From assembly GCF_009674775.1 (NCBI RefSeq), contig NZ_WKKE01000003.1, positions 62,001-126,000 of the forward strand: a stretch of DNA of 64,000 bases, in the 5' to 3' direction. The first letter of the stretch is position 1. Every line of letters begins with the position of its first letter. Shown here piece after piece: positions 52,036 to 61,188 of the stretch. The notes under the pieces are model-generated. The model was not told the origin of the DNA. It did no database searches and saw only the letters and a list, made by a program, of their open reading frames with translations. The translations under genes and the position numbers were made by a program. The stretch comes from Flavobacterium sp. LC2016-23. Lineage in GTDB: Bacteria > Bacteroidota > Bacteroidia > Flavobacteriales > Flavobacteriaceae.

Positions 52036-52596
52036 ATGATTTCAGAAAAATTAAAAAAAGGACACCTGCTTATTGCCGAGCCTTCAATAATTGGAGATTT
52101 ATCTTTTAACAGATCGGTAATTTTATTAGCAGACCATAACAAAGAAGGATCAATAGGATTTATTATAAACAAGCCATTAAAGTATACTATTAATGACCTG
52201 ATTCCGGAAATTGATGCCAGCTTTAAGATATATAATGGAGGCCCTGTAGAGCAGGACAATCTTTATTTCATTCACAATATCCCGGAATTAATCCCGAATA
52301 GTGTCGAGATTTCTAATGGGATTTATTGGGGAGGTGATTTCGAATCAACTAAAGACCTGATAAATGACGGATCTATTAACAAAAATAATATTCGTTTTTT
52401 CTTAGGATACACCGGTTGGGATGAAAATCAGCTTGAAAATGAAATGCAGGGAAACTCCTGGATCATTGCTGATAATAATTACAAGAATAAAATTATTGGA
52501 AAATCCACCACTCATTTTTGGAAAGAACAAATAATTGAGTTGGGCGGAGATTATCTTATTTGGTCAAATGCACCTGAAAATCCATATCTGAATTAA
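52036..52596 (+). CDS. YqgE/AlgH family protein
   Basis: 186 residues from ATG 52036 (MISEKLKKGHLLIAEPSIIG), the normal family start. Other family segments are RSVILLADHNKEGSIGFIIN, YNGGPVEQDNLYFIHN and FFLGYTGWDENQLENEM. A frame from 51952 would begin inside the HU terminator and is rejected. Function unknown; AlgH in Pseudomonas affects gene regulation. It converges with the aminotransferase gene (14-nt gap). Confidence 0.92.
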   Translation: MISEKLKKGHLLIAEPSIIGDLSFNRSVILLADHNKEGSIGFIINKPLKYTINDLIPEIDASFKIYNGGPVEQDNLYFIHNIPELIPNSVEISNGIYWGGDFESTKDLINDGSINKNNIRFFLGYTGWDENQLENEMQGNSWIIADNNYKNKIIGKSTTHFWKEQIIELGGDYLIWSNAPENPYLN

Positions 52597-52610
52597 TTTT
52601 CAGATATCGA

Positions 52611-53447
52611 TTATTCAGCTATAGACTCATTTAGTTTCTGCACTAATAAGTGAGCGAGACCGTTTGTAAACTCTTTTTTTCGATATTTAGTTATCGGTTG
52701 TATCCCTGTGATTACATTGGTCAGAAATAATTCGTCTGCTTTTTGAAGATCAAACGGAGAAATTATTGCTTCGGTTACTTCTATGCCTTCTATTTTCTTA
52801 GCAAGAGCCAAAATCTGCTTACGCATGACTCCGTTCAGACAACCTTCAGAAACCGGAGGGGTAATCAGTTTTTTACCGATAACCATAAATAAATTCCCTT
52901 GTAGTACCTCAACAACATTTTTAGCATCATTTACCAAAATACAATTGTCCAGGCCATTTTCGTGTGCAAAAATACTTCCGGTAACATTAATCAATTTATT
53001 AGTCGTTTTAATGGACGATAATAATTGTTTGGTCACATAGAAATCTTTATACAAATCCACTTCGTAATGAGCTGTATTTAAGACGTATGCCGTATTCTCA
53101 AGTGCCGTTGCGTGAATTAAAAATGAAACTTCGTTTGTTTTTGGCAGATACAGGCCGCCATCATTTCTAAAAACGGTGATTCGCGCTCTTGCTGAGGCCA
53201 ATAATCCATTTTCTTGAACCACTTTCAAAATTTGCTCTTCCAGGTATTCCATGGTAAAATTCATTGGAATTTCCATTCTGACCACACGCATTGAAGCCAT
53301 TAACCTGAAATAATGATCTTCGAGAAACAATATTTTGCTGTTGATTATTTTTAGCGTTTCAAAAACACCATCTCCATACAAAAAAGCACGATTCTGAGTT
53401 AATATATTCGTTTCCTGCTCTACTATATTTCCGTTAAAATTGATCAT
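52611..53447 (-). CDS. Class IV aminotransferase / aminodeoxychorismate lyase-like
   Basis: 278 residues. Fold-type IV PLP enzyme: RAFLYGDGVFETLKI at the N-terminus, PLP-lysine in LLSSIKTTNKLIN near residue 145, SEGCLNGVMRKQIL near 205, and FLTNVITGIQPI near 243. The two leading candidates are PabC (4-amino-4-deoxychorismate lyase, folate synthesis) and branched-chain aminotransferase. The GDGVFET start and length favour PabC; no pab genes are adjacent. Confidence 0.86.
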   Translation of the reverse strand: MINFNGNIVEQETNILTQNRAFLYGDGVFETLKIINSKILFLEDHYFRLMASMRVVRMEIPMNFTMEYLEEQILKVVQENGLLASARARITVFRNDGGLYLPKTNEVSFLIHATALENTAYVLNTAHYEVDLYKDFYVTKQLLSSIKTTNKLINVTGSIFAHENGLDNCILVNDAKNVVEVLQGNLFMVIGKKLITPPVSEGCLNGVMRKQILALAKKIEGIEVTEAIISPFDLQKADELFLTNVITGIQPITKYRKKEFTNGLAHLLVQKLNESIAE

Positions 53448-53501
53448 AAAAAAACCCTGAATTTTGTTCAGGGCAAATATAAGGCATAAAATAGACTTTT
53501 A

Positions 53502-53894
53502 CTAAACAGATCCTATAAGATGTTTCAAGTCTGAGATTTGGTTCTCCCACAATTGTTTAGCCTCGCCCACTTCTTCTTTTTCAGCGAAATCAACGACCAT
53601 TAAGGATACATCTTTAGTCAGTTCATCGACTAAAATATGAAGTTCAAAAAAGTATTCTGTATCCTTACTGCTTTCATCTACCCATTTAAATTTTACTTTT
53701 TCACCGGTTTTTTTGGAAGCCAGACGCGCTTTTTCCTGCGAATCATTCCAGATAAAAGTAAAAAATTCACCTCGTGAGTTTACATTATCAGCGAACCATT
53801 CTGATAAACCCGACGGAGTGGATATATATTGATATAATAATTGCGGCGAAGAATTTATGGGAAACTCGATTTCGTAACGTATTTTTGAATCCAT
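53502..53894 (-). CDS. START-like (SRPBCC) domain protein
   Basis: 130 residues of one SRPBCC/START-like domain: KIRYEIEFPINSSPQLLYQYIST, PSGLSEWFADNV, KVKFKWVDES and a C-terminal helix WENQISDLKHLI. This small version is conserved in Bacteroidota as START-like domain protein. No signal peptide, so cytoplasmic. Ligand unknown. It lies 54 nt upstream of the aminotransferase gene on the same strand and may be co-transcribed. Confidence 0.86.
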   Translation of the reverse strand: MDSKIRYEIEFPINSSPQLLYQYISTPSGLSEWFADNVNSRGEFFTFIWNDSQEKARLASKKTGEKVKFKWVDESSKDTEYFFELHILVDELTKDVSLMVVDFAEKEEVGEAKQLWENQISDLKHLIGSV

Positions 53895-53981
53895 GTGCTA
53901 CTTTTAATTTTTTCGAAATATAAGAATATATGTCCGAAAACAATGCGTTTTTAAAAATATTTTTTTTTCTTCATTTTATGC

Positions 53982-54011
53982 TTGTAAGCTCTAATATTAT
54001 TTTTATATTTG
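53982..54011 (+). promoter_or_regulatory. Promoter of the tRNA gene
   Basis: TTG (53982-53984), a 19-nt spacer and TATATTTG (54004-54011), 36 nt before the mature tRNA. A strong consensus match. Confidence 0.84.
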
Positions 54012-54047
54012 CACCCGCAATGAGGAACACGGTTCGCTTGCAATCTC

Positions 54048-54121
54048 GGCGAGGTAGCTCAGTTGGTTAGAGCGCAGGATTCATAACCCTGAGGTCACGG
54101 GTTCAACTCCCGTCCTCGCTA
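54048..54121 (+). tRNA. tRNA-Met (anticodon CAT)
   Basis: 74 nt without encoded CCA. Acceptor GGCGAGG / CCTCGCT (first pair G-U), D-stem GCTC / GAGC, anticodon loop TTCATAA with CAT at 54082-54084, T-stem ACGGG / CCCGT. The first anticodon-stem position next to the loop is an A-C mismatch. The elongator form is likely since the 5' end is paired; a lysidine-type tRNA-Ile cannot be fully excluded from sequence alone. Confidence 0.93.
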
Positions 54122-54128
54122 CAAAATA

Positions 54129-54160
54129 AAAAAACACCACTGAAAAGCTGGTGTTTTTTT
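54129..54160 (+). terminator. Terminator after the tRNA gene
   Basis: An 11-bp stem AAAAAACACCA / TGGTGTTTTTT with a 9-nt loop and T-run. Confidence 0.85.
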
Positions 54161-54178
54161 CGTTTATACCAGTTACTT

Positions 54179-54457
54179 ATGGAAGATTTTGTTGTCTATA
54201 TTCTTTATTCTGAAACATTTAATAAAAACTACACTGGATTTACATCAAATCTGATTGAAAGGTTTAAATCTCATAATCATCCTGGAACAAAAGGATATAC
54301 TGTAAAATTCAGACCCTGGATGGTGATTTACGTTGAGTTTTTCTACTCTAAAGCTGAAGCGATGAAAAGAGAAAAATACCTAAAAACAACTACTGTAATC
54401 ATAATATCCCTTAATCTTGAAACAGATTGCTATTGTTGTGTAACTATTCCATGGTAA
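54179..54457 (+). CDS. GIY-YIG nuclease-domain protein with abnormal C-terminus
   Basis: 92 residues. The first ~68 residues match the single-domain GIY-YIG family: FVVYILYSETFNKNYTGFTSNLIERFKSHN, RPWMVIYVEFFYSKAEAMKREKYLK. The usual end (GKGREFI-type) is absent; after KREKYLK the frame runs into TTTVIIISLNLETDCYCC, unlike the family, then stops. This suggests a C-terminal deletion or replacement, so the gene may be inactive. It lies right after a tRNA and its terminator, a common place for these genes in Flavobacteria. The 233 bases from 54458 to 54690 hold no gene I can support. Confidence 0.72.
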   Translation: MEDFVVYILYSETFNKNYTGFTSNLIERFKSHNHPGTKGYTVKFRPWMVIYVEFFYSKAEAMKREKYLKTTTVIIISLNLETDCYCCVTIPW

Positions 54458-54690
54458 AATATAATAATTTAGACTTCACAAACAATAGCCCTCCTTTTTC
54501 CAAAAGAATAAGACCAGCCGAAAATAATAAAATCGAACATAACATTATATTCATCGATTTTTCTTTAAGTAATATCTCCTGCTCGCTTTACGCTTTTTTT
54601 GGAATCGAATAAGAATAGAGCATAGTGAGTTACCTTTTACTAAAGTTTAAAATAAAAACTGAGTTAACATTTTACAATTAATTAGAAATA

Positions 54691-55695
54691 ATGAAAAAAA
54701 ACGATTTTATAGTTGTTATTGGAACTTCGGCCGGAGGGATGAAGGCATTAACAGCTTTAATAGAGCAACTCCCAAAAGATTTTCCCGCCCCCTTACTGAT
54801 TGTAAATCACATATCACCGGATGCTACAGGTGATACACTAATTAATGCATTAAATAAAATTGGCAAACTCAAATGCATTCATGCCAGACACGGAGAAAGA
54901 ATTAAAGCCGGACAAATATATATTGCCCCTTCAGATAATCATCTAATGATCGAAGAAAATGGTTTTATACTGATAACAAAAGGTGCACAGGAAAATCGAT
55001 CGCGTCCTGCGATAGACCCTCTGTTCAGATCGGCAGCCACTTCTTTTGGCAATCGTACAATTGGAATTCTTTTAACTGGATTTCTAGATGACGGAACTTC
55101 GGGTTTAATAGCCATTCATAGGTGCAGCGGTATTTGCATTATTCAGGATCCGGCAGATGCAGATTATCCGGATATGCCTAAAAATGCGCTAAATCAGATA
55201 AAACCGGATTATTGTATACCAATAGCCGAAATGGGCAAAACGCTGTCGATTTTAGTTAAAAGAAAACCTAAAAAACAGATACCAGTTCCGGAAGATATTA
55301 CAAAGGAGGTTAAAATAGCCAAACGTGTATTAAGCGACCTGCCTTCTGTCAATTCACTAGGAGAACAAGTTCCTTTTAACTGCCCCGGCTGTGGAGGCGT
55401 TTTATGGAAAATGAGCAAAGGTCCTGATCTGCGTTACAGATGTCACACGGGGCATGCTTATACAGCTGCTGCTTTATTGACCGAACAAACTATAAAAATG
55501 GAAGAAACGATGTGGACTGCTTTAAGAATGTTTGAAGAAAGAAAAAATCTCCTCACTACCATTGCGCAGGATCAAAAAGGAGCTGTAGCGGCCTCAGCCA
55601 TAGAAAGAGCCAAAATGTCACAGGTTCATATAGACAGGATCAGGGCCATTTTACTTAGCAACGATAATTCGGCTATAACTGATTCTCCACTATAA
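54691..55695 (+). CDS. Stand-alone CheB methylesterase-domain protein with C-terminal Cys/His module
   Basis: 334 residues. CheB catalytic domain at ~5-185: Ser in GTSAGGMKAL, His in VNHISPDATG, Asp in LTGFLDDGTSGL, so the triad is complete. There is no N-terminal receiver domain, so activity is not controlled by phosphorylation as in E. coli CheB. Residues ~229-258 carry CPGCGG ... RCHTGHAYT, a Cys/His pattern that could bind zinc. The C-terminal ~60 residues are helical. No chemoreceptor, CheA or CheW is nearby. It lies tail-to-tail with the kinase of the same signalling group. Confidence 0.88.
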   Translation: MKKNDFIVVIGTSAGGMKALTALIEQLPKDFPAPLLIVNHISPDATGDTLINALNKIGKLKCIHARHGERIKAGQIYIAPSDNHLMIEENGFILITKGAQENRSRPAIDPLFRSAATSFGNRTIGILLTGFLDDGTSGLIAIHRCSGICIIQDPADADYPDMPKNALNQIKPDYCIPIAEMGKTLSILVKRKPKKQIPVPEDITKEVKIAKRVLSDLPSVNSLGEQVPFNCPGCGGVLWKMSKGPDLRYRCHTGHAYTAAALLTEQTIKMEETMWTALRMFEERKNLLTTIAQDQKGAVAASAIERAKMSQVHIDRIRAILLSNDNSAITDSPL

Positions 55696-55725
55696 TTTAA
55701 TATTTTTGAAAGAATTTCAAAATAG

Positions 55726-58170
55726 TTACAATTCCGGGATGTAAACATCAAATTGCGCACCTTTCCCCTTCATTCCTTTAGCAGTAATAATACCTTCGTG
55801 ATTTTCGACAATTTTTTTCACGATCGCCAGGCCAATGCCGGTTCCCTTAAATTCTACATTATCGTGCAAACGACGAAAGATTTCAAAAATTCGTGTTTCA
55901 TATTCTGTTTCAAACCCTATCCCATTGTCTGAAAAACAAATGTGGCAATAATTTCTTTCAGGATTTTCAGATTTCTCTTTTATTTCTTTTTCTTTAATAT
56001 GTGAACTTCTTATTATAATATGGGGCAAAACGCCTTTTCTTGTAAATTTCAAGGAATTCCCTATCAGATTACTAAAAAGCTGTCTCAACTGAAAAGGAAT
56101 CCCTTTTACCTCACATAGATCAAACAATTCAATTACGGCTTTTTTATCTTCAATGATTTCTTTATAATCATTTACAACTTCTTTGGCGAGATCTTCCAGA
56201 TTCGTATTCGTGAAAATTTTATCTAACGTATTTGTTCTGGAATAGTCCAGAAGATCTACAATAAGCGTCTGCATTCTATTTGCCGCCACTTTAATTCTTG
56301 TAAAATATTCCTTTGCATTTTCTGTAAATGCATCTTCTTCGGTATCATCTAAACGGCTGATAAACATTTGAATTTTCCGCAAAGGTTCTTGTAAATCATG
56401 ACTCGAAACATAAGCGAAAGACCGCAATTCTATATTCATTTTGACCAGATCTCCATTTTTAGTTACCAATTCGGTCGTACGTTCCTGTACCTGTTTTTCA
56501 AGTTCATGGGTAAAAGTTTTCTGGTTCTGTATATCATGACTTGTACCTACCCAAATCTGAATATTGCCAAGAATATCTTTTTGTGCGGAGGCATGGCTAA
56601 GATGCCACCTGTATTGCCCTTTTACATTAAGCAACCGGTGTTCTATCAATAAATCAGTACCTGCCGCGATAGCATCCGCCCACAATTCCATAAATTGATC
56701 CCTGTCATCTTTATGTATGAGAGATAACAATCCACCCTGGCTCATATCACTTTCGGTTAATCCCGTATACTTATAAACTGACAAATTAAAATAATTTAAA
56801 TTCCCCTGAGAATCAGCTGTCCAGATTAGCTGGGGTACTGAATCGGCCAGCATCCTGAATTTCTGTTCCCTTCCTAAAAGAAGATCTTCACGTTCTCTTT
56901 CATTGGTTATATCAAGGATGGTTCCGATCATTTTTAAAGGCTCGCCACTATCATCCATAAAAATTTTACCGTGTGACTTAATCCATCTGGCTTCCCCATC
57001 TGCCTTATGAATACGTACTATGTATTTATAGTAACCTGTATTCATGGCTTCTTCAAAAGCTTTGTCAACAATATCTGTCAGGTCGGCACTTTCGATATGT
57101 TCTAACATTTGAACATAGGACATTTTTACGGACGGCTGGTAACCAAAAGTTGTAGACAAACTTGCGGAATGTATCAGCTGATGCGTTTGCAAATTGAGAT
57201 CCCAGGTGGCAATTTCTGCAATTTCTGCAGCAAGCGTTGCTCTCTCTTCCGCATCTTCTGCTTTTTTACGCACTTCTACTTTTTCAGTTACGTCGTATAT
57301 GATGACCATGATTCCTGAAGTTCGCCCATCGGACTCCAGTAAAGGCGTAAATTCAAAATCAAAATAGAGTTTATACCGATCTCCTTCATACTGAACATAA
57401 ACCTCTGATTCCTTCTCCTTTTTAATATGACCGCTTTTAAAAACCTCATCCAGTAAGTCGGGATATTTTTGATTGCGCATATTTGGAAAAACGTCAATAA
57501 GTTTCTTTCCTAAAATGCCTTTTCTTTCTTTTTGGAAGACAGTCTGAAACATAGCACTGTTCACATTCTCAATAATATGATGGGGTCCCCGGAGAATAGC
57601 AATGGGTATGGACGAATCTGCTACAATTTTACGAAACTCCCTCACACTCTGGGTGGCAGAATAACGTTCGATATTTTTTGTTAATTTCTTTTTTTCGTTT
57701 CCTGAAGTTGCGATAAAAGTGACTGTAATACCTGTCGTTTTTCCTAATTCATCGTTAACGGGATTAAAATTGATTGTGTAGGAAATATTTCTTTTTTCGC
57801 CTAAAAAAACTTCAAATAGTTGATTTTGATGGAGAACAGTGTTGCCATGCAGCAGAATATTTTTCAAAATGGGACCTATAAATTCCCACTCTTTGTTCAG
57901 AATATTTTTAAAGGGCTGACCAAAAGAAAACTTCTCTTTGTCACTTGAATTCAGAATTTCCAAAAAAGTGTCATTGTAAAAAACAACAAGTTCATTTCCC
58001 CAAAATAGTAATATTGGCAATTTTGAGTTTGAAATAATGATCAATGCTGACTTTAAAACTGGTGACCATAAATTGGTCCTTCCAATCGGATTATAGCTCC
58101 AATCTTTATTGCGTATAAGCTTCGCTATTTCACTATGTGGTGAAAGGAACTCAGGATTTGCGTTGCTCAT
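55726..58170 (-). CDS. Multi-PAS sensor histidine kinase
   Basis: 814 residues, no membrane helix. Several PAS/PAC domains (about four: ~30-160, ~185-305, ~315-430 and ~440-560, with WIKSHGKIFMDDSGEPLKMIGTILDIT and WVGTSHDIQNQK as PAC-type ends), a dimerisation helix with the phospho-His at about residue 591 (SFAYVSSHDLQEPLRKI), then the ATPase part: NLIGNSLKFTR, DNGIGFE, and GTGIGLAIVKK near the C-terminus. No receiver domain. It starts 34 nt downstream of the CheB-CheR-PAS gene on the same strand, so the two likely form an operon and share a pathway. Confidence 0.92.
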   Translation of the reverse strand: MSNANPEFLSPHSEIAKLIRNKDWSYNPIGRTNLWSPVLKSALIIISNSKLPILLFWGNELVVFYNDTFLEILNSSDKEKFSFGQPFKNILNKEWEFIGPILKNILLHGNTVLHQNQLFEVFLGEKRNISYTINFNPVNDELGKTTGITVTFIATSGNEKKKLTKNIERYSATQSVREFRKIVADSSIPIAILRGPHHIIENVNSAMFQTVFQKERKGILGKKLIDVFPNMRNQKYPDLLDEVFKSGHIKKEKESEVYVQYEGDRYKLYFDFEFTPLLESDGRTSGIMVIIYDVTEKVEVRKKAEDAEERATLAAEIAEIATWDLNLQTHQLIHSASLSTTFGYQPSVKMSYVQMLEHIESADLTDIVDKAFEEAMNTGYYKYIVRIHKADGEARWIKSHGKIFMDDSGEPLKMIGTILDITNEREREDLLLGREQKFRMLADSVPQLIWTADSQGNLNYFNLSVYKYTGLTESDMSQGGLLSLIHKDDRDQFMELWADAIAAGTDLLIEHRLLNVKGQYRWHLSHASAQKDILGNIQIWVGTSHDIQNQKTFTHELEKQVQERTTELVTKNGDLVKMNIELRSFAYVSSHDLQEPLRKIQMFISRLDDTEEDAFTENAKEYFTRIKVAANRMQTLIVDLLDYSRTNTLDKIFTNTNLEDLAKEVVNDYKEIIEDKKAVIELFDLCEVKGIPFQLRQLFSNLIGNSLKFTRKGVLPHIIIRSSHIKEKEIKEKSENPERNYCHICFSDNGIGFETEYETRIFEIFRRLHDNVEFKGTGIGLAIVKKIVENHEGIITAKGMKGKGAQFDVYIPEL

Positions 58171-58204
58171 GTCTTAAATATTTATGGGTTGTCGCTTCTC
58201 CTTT

Positions 58205-60937
58205 TTAGTTTAATCCATTGTCGTGATCAATCGTCACTTTTCGGGCTAAATCATTTGCAAGACTGCGCAGAGTCTTGACTGAACTGTCTACGATCGATAG
58301 TAACTCCGTCACGTCAACATCAGGAGACTTGAGATCTTTCAAATTTTTAATTCTCTTTTCAATATCGGTCAAAGGAATTGCAATATCGTTTGTTGCTGTC
58401 TTTTTCACATATTCCAGCTCCTCATTTATGCGCAACAAAATTTCATTTTTCTTATGAAGTTCAGACTGTGTATTTTTAAGTTCGCTAATATCATTAAAAG
58501 TAATAATGGCACCGTTTATTTTATTACCCGACTGTAAATAAGGCATAATCATAACCTGATACCATTTTCCATTGTTAGCCTCAATTTCCTTGGTAACTAA
58601 GGTGCTTTTTTCGATTACATATTTAGTGTCTTCTACAATCGTATCCAATTTTATATTGGTTGAAATATGATTAATTGGACGTCCTATATCAGAACTAACC
58701 AAATTAATATGCTTAACAGCACCCGGTGAATATTTCATTAATCTTAAATTGTTGTCAATAAAAATTTGTCCGTTTATATTACTTCTGAAATAGTTATTAA
58801 GATCGTCATTGATTTCAGCCAGTTCTTTATTTTTCAACTGATAATCAGTATTTATAGTATGAAGTTCTTCATTAACAGACTGCATTTCCTCATTGGTGCT
58901 CTGCATTTCTTCATTGGCTGAAATTAGTTCTTCGTTAAAAGACTGCATATTTTCATTTGAAGTTATCAATTTATCATGTGCCTCCTGAAGTTTATTTTTT
59001 ACTTCTGTCAGTTCTTCTTCCAGTCCTTCAGTATATTTTTTATTATATTCTATTTCATTAAATAAAGGATATTTATCCTTATTGGAGCTTGTTGCTCTGT
59101 CATCATTAAAAATAACAATGAGGCCTTTTTGTTTCCCCCCATCAATATTGATCGGACTTATCGAAAGATTAACTTCCATTAGAACATCATTGAGTTTAAA
59201 CATGATACCCTTTACACTTGCAAATTGTTCATTTTTCAGTACTTCTTTACTCAGTGTATTGTATGCTACGGCTAAAGCGCGGGGCAATAATTCCGGCAGA
59301 TTGGTGTTAAAATTTTGTGGTAAAAGATATTTTGCTGTGTTTCCATAGGATTTGATTACCGTATTTTCGATATCAACACAAATTGCCAGATACCCTATAT
59401 AATTTGCTATTAAACCATTAACCGTTTCTGTAAAACTATTATTGATATTTTTAGACGTATCATCCTTAATGGCTGCTGTCTGTCGATAAGCACTAAGTTC
59501 GGGCAGGGCAAACGTATCAAAGTTAACAGTCCGTTTATCTTTAAGGCTCTTATAAATCCGCCATTTTTTATTAACTACCTCTAAATTATCTATAATAGTT
59601 AACGGATTTTCACTTGAACCCAAAAACAGAAAGCCATTTGTTTTAAGCCCAAACAACAGCATAGTATAGATTTTTTTCTGAAGAATTGGTGTCATATAGA
59701 TCAGCAAATTACGGCAGCTTATAAAATGCATGTTGCAATAAGGAGGATTTTTAACAAGATCATGTTGTGCAAATATCAGCATCTTGCGAATTTCAGGCTT
59801 TACAATGTAGTTTTTCCCATCAAAGTTAAAATACTCCTTCAGTCTCTTTGTACTGATACCATTAATACGATCAGCGCTGTAAGTTCCTTTTCCGGCATAA
59901 AGCAAGGCTGCAGAATCTACATCGGTTGCAAAAATCTTTACTACGGTATCTTTAAATTTCCCAACCAGCAATTCATTTAAAAGAATAGCAATTGAATACG
60001 CTTCTTCTCCCGTGGCACAACCTGCGACCCACAATTTAATTTCATCACCTGGATTGAGATTCTCTAATATTCTTGGTAAAACAGTATTCTCGATCAGATC
60101 GAAAGCCTCTGTGTCGCGAAAAAATGAAGTAACGCTGATTAAGTAATCTTTTGCTAATGCTTTGAGTTCTTCCGGATTTTCTTTTAGAAATAATAAGTAA
60201 TCTTTAAGGTCGTAAATATTAATTGCAGCTGCTCTTCTTTTAGTTCTGCGGAGTATGGTGGTATCTTTATAATCTGAAAAATCAAATGGCAAATTCTGAT
60301 GGATATAATCAACAATTTCAACGATATTAATCTTATCCGCTTTGGTATTCTCTGATACTTCATCATTACTCTTTACATACGATGCAATAACATCCGGCAT
60401 AAACTGAGGTTCCAAAATAAAATCAATACTATCTGTGGCAATAGCGTGCTCAGGCATACTGGTGAATTCTGTATTTTGCGGATTTCTGGCAATTGTCATT
60501 CCGCCAGCCTGTTTTATGGCTTTTACACCTTCACTTCCATCGGAACCCAAACCCGAAAGAACAATTCCAATTGCTTTTTTACCGTTGTCAAGAGCAAGAG
60601 CATTAAAAAAAGTGTCAATTGTAAGATGCGGGCCTTTTATTTTATCTTTCGAAGTTAATTGTAGTTTATTGTTTTTGATTCCCATAAATTTATCATTGGG
60701 AATAAGATAAACTACATTTCTGTGAACGGTCATTCCCTGTTTTGCCTCTTTGACTAACAAACTGCTGTGCTTAGACAATAGTTCTACCATGGCACTCTTA
60801 AAATCGGAAGACAGATGTTGTACAATAACATATGATATACCATCATGCGGTGTACGCTCAAAAAAAGTATTTAATTCTTCTAAGCCCCCAGCAGAAGCAC
60901 CGATTGCAACAATATAGTTTGGTTCTTCATTACTCAT
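58205..60937 (-). CDS. CheB-CheR-PAS fusion protein
   Basis: 910 residues from ATG 60937 (MSNEEPNYIVAIGASAGG); a longer frame from 61024 adds a hydrophobic stretch not seen in the family. Domains in order: CheB methylesterase (~8-190; GASAGGLEEL, VQHLSSDFKS, SGLGSDGSEG), CheR methyltransferase (~215-480; TSFFRD, SAM site VAGCATGEEAYSIA near residue 302, HFISCRNLLIYM), a coiled coil (~640-710) with repeated NEEMQSTNEE-like heptads, a PAS domain (~715-830), and a helical C-terminus. Methyltransferase and methylesterase in one protein form a closed modification module. The histidine kinase follows 34 nt downstream. Confidence 0.92.
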   Translation of the reverse strand: MSNEEPNYIVAIGASAGGLEELNTFFERTPHDGISYVIVQHLSSDFKSAMVELLSKHSSLLVKEAKQGMTVHRNVVYLIPNDKFMGIKNNKLQLTSKDKIKGPHLTIDTFFNALALDNGKKAIGIVLSGLGSDGSEGVKAIKQAGGMTIARNPQNTEFTSMPEHAIATDSIDFILEPQFMPDVIASYVKSNDEVSENTKADKINIVEIVDYIHQNLPFDFSDYKDTTILRRTKRRAAAINIYDLKDYLLFLKENPEELKALAKDYLISVTSFFRDTEAFDLIENTVLPRILENLNPGDEIKLWVAGCATGEEAYSIAILLNELLVGKFKDTVVKIFATDVDSAALLYAGKGTYSADRINGISTKRLKEYFNFDGKNYIVKPEIRKMLIFAQHDLVKNPPYCNMHFISCRNLLIYMTPILQKKIYTMLLFGLKTNGFLFLGSSENPLTIIDNLEVVNKKWRIYKSLKDKRTVNFDTFALPELSAYRQTAAIKDDTSKNINNSFTETVNGLIANYIGYLAICVDIENTVIKSYGNTAKYLLPQNFNTNLPELLPRALAVAYNTLSKEVLKNEQFASVKGIMFKLNDVLMEVNLSISPINIDGGKQKGLIVIFNDDRATSSNKDKYPLFNEIEYNKKYTEGLEEELTEVKNKLQEAHDKLITSNENMQSFNEELISANEEMQSTNEEMQSVNEELHTINTDYQLKNKELAEINDDLNNYFRSNINGQIFIDNNLRLMKYSPGAVKHINLVSSDIGRPINHISTNIKLDTIVEDTKYVIEKSTLVTKEIEANNGKWYQVMIMPYLQSGNKINGAIITFNDISELKNTQSELHKKNEILLRINEELEYVKKTATNDIAIPLTDIEKRIKNLKDLKSPDVDVTELLSIVDSSVKTLRSLANDLARKVTIDHDNGLN

Positions 60938-61188
60938 AAAACTTAGATTAGGATTTTTTTTGCTAAATAGCAGGGGTATCAAATGTACGACTAATATTAT
61001 AGGAACCCTATTAAATATAACCATAAGAACAATAAAAGATGATTATCCGATAATTCCTCCTGTAATTTATTATAGCGTTGAAGCTATATATTACTACTAA
61101 ATGTTTTTACTTGCCTGAAGCAATAAGAATAAAAGCAGTAATAAATCCCACTTTCTGCACATTATTACACTTGTATCTGTATACTAAA

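Noticed and set aside
54048..54121. tRNA-Ile with lysidine-modified CAT anticodon
   Set aside because: Not excluded, but the overall sequence resembles Flavobacterium tRNA-Met; a tRNA classifier would decide.
54427..54612. 61-codon open frame after the GIY-YIG gene
   Set aside because: No family match, no promoter, Asn/Lys/Ser-rich composition typical of AT-rich non-coding sequence.
60938..61024. 29 extra N-terminal residues for the CheB-CheR-PAS protein
   Set aside because: The added stretch is hydrophobic and unlike any CheB start, which begins right before VAIGASAGG.
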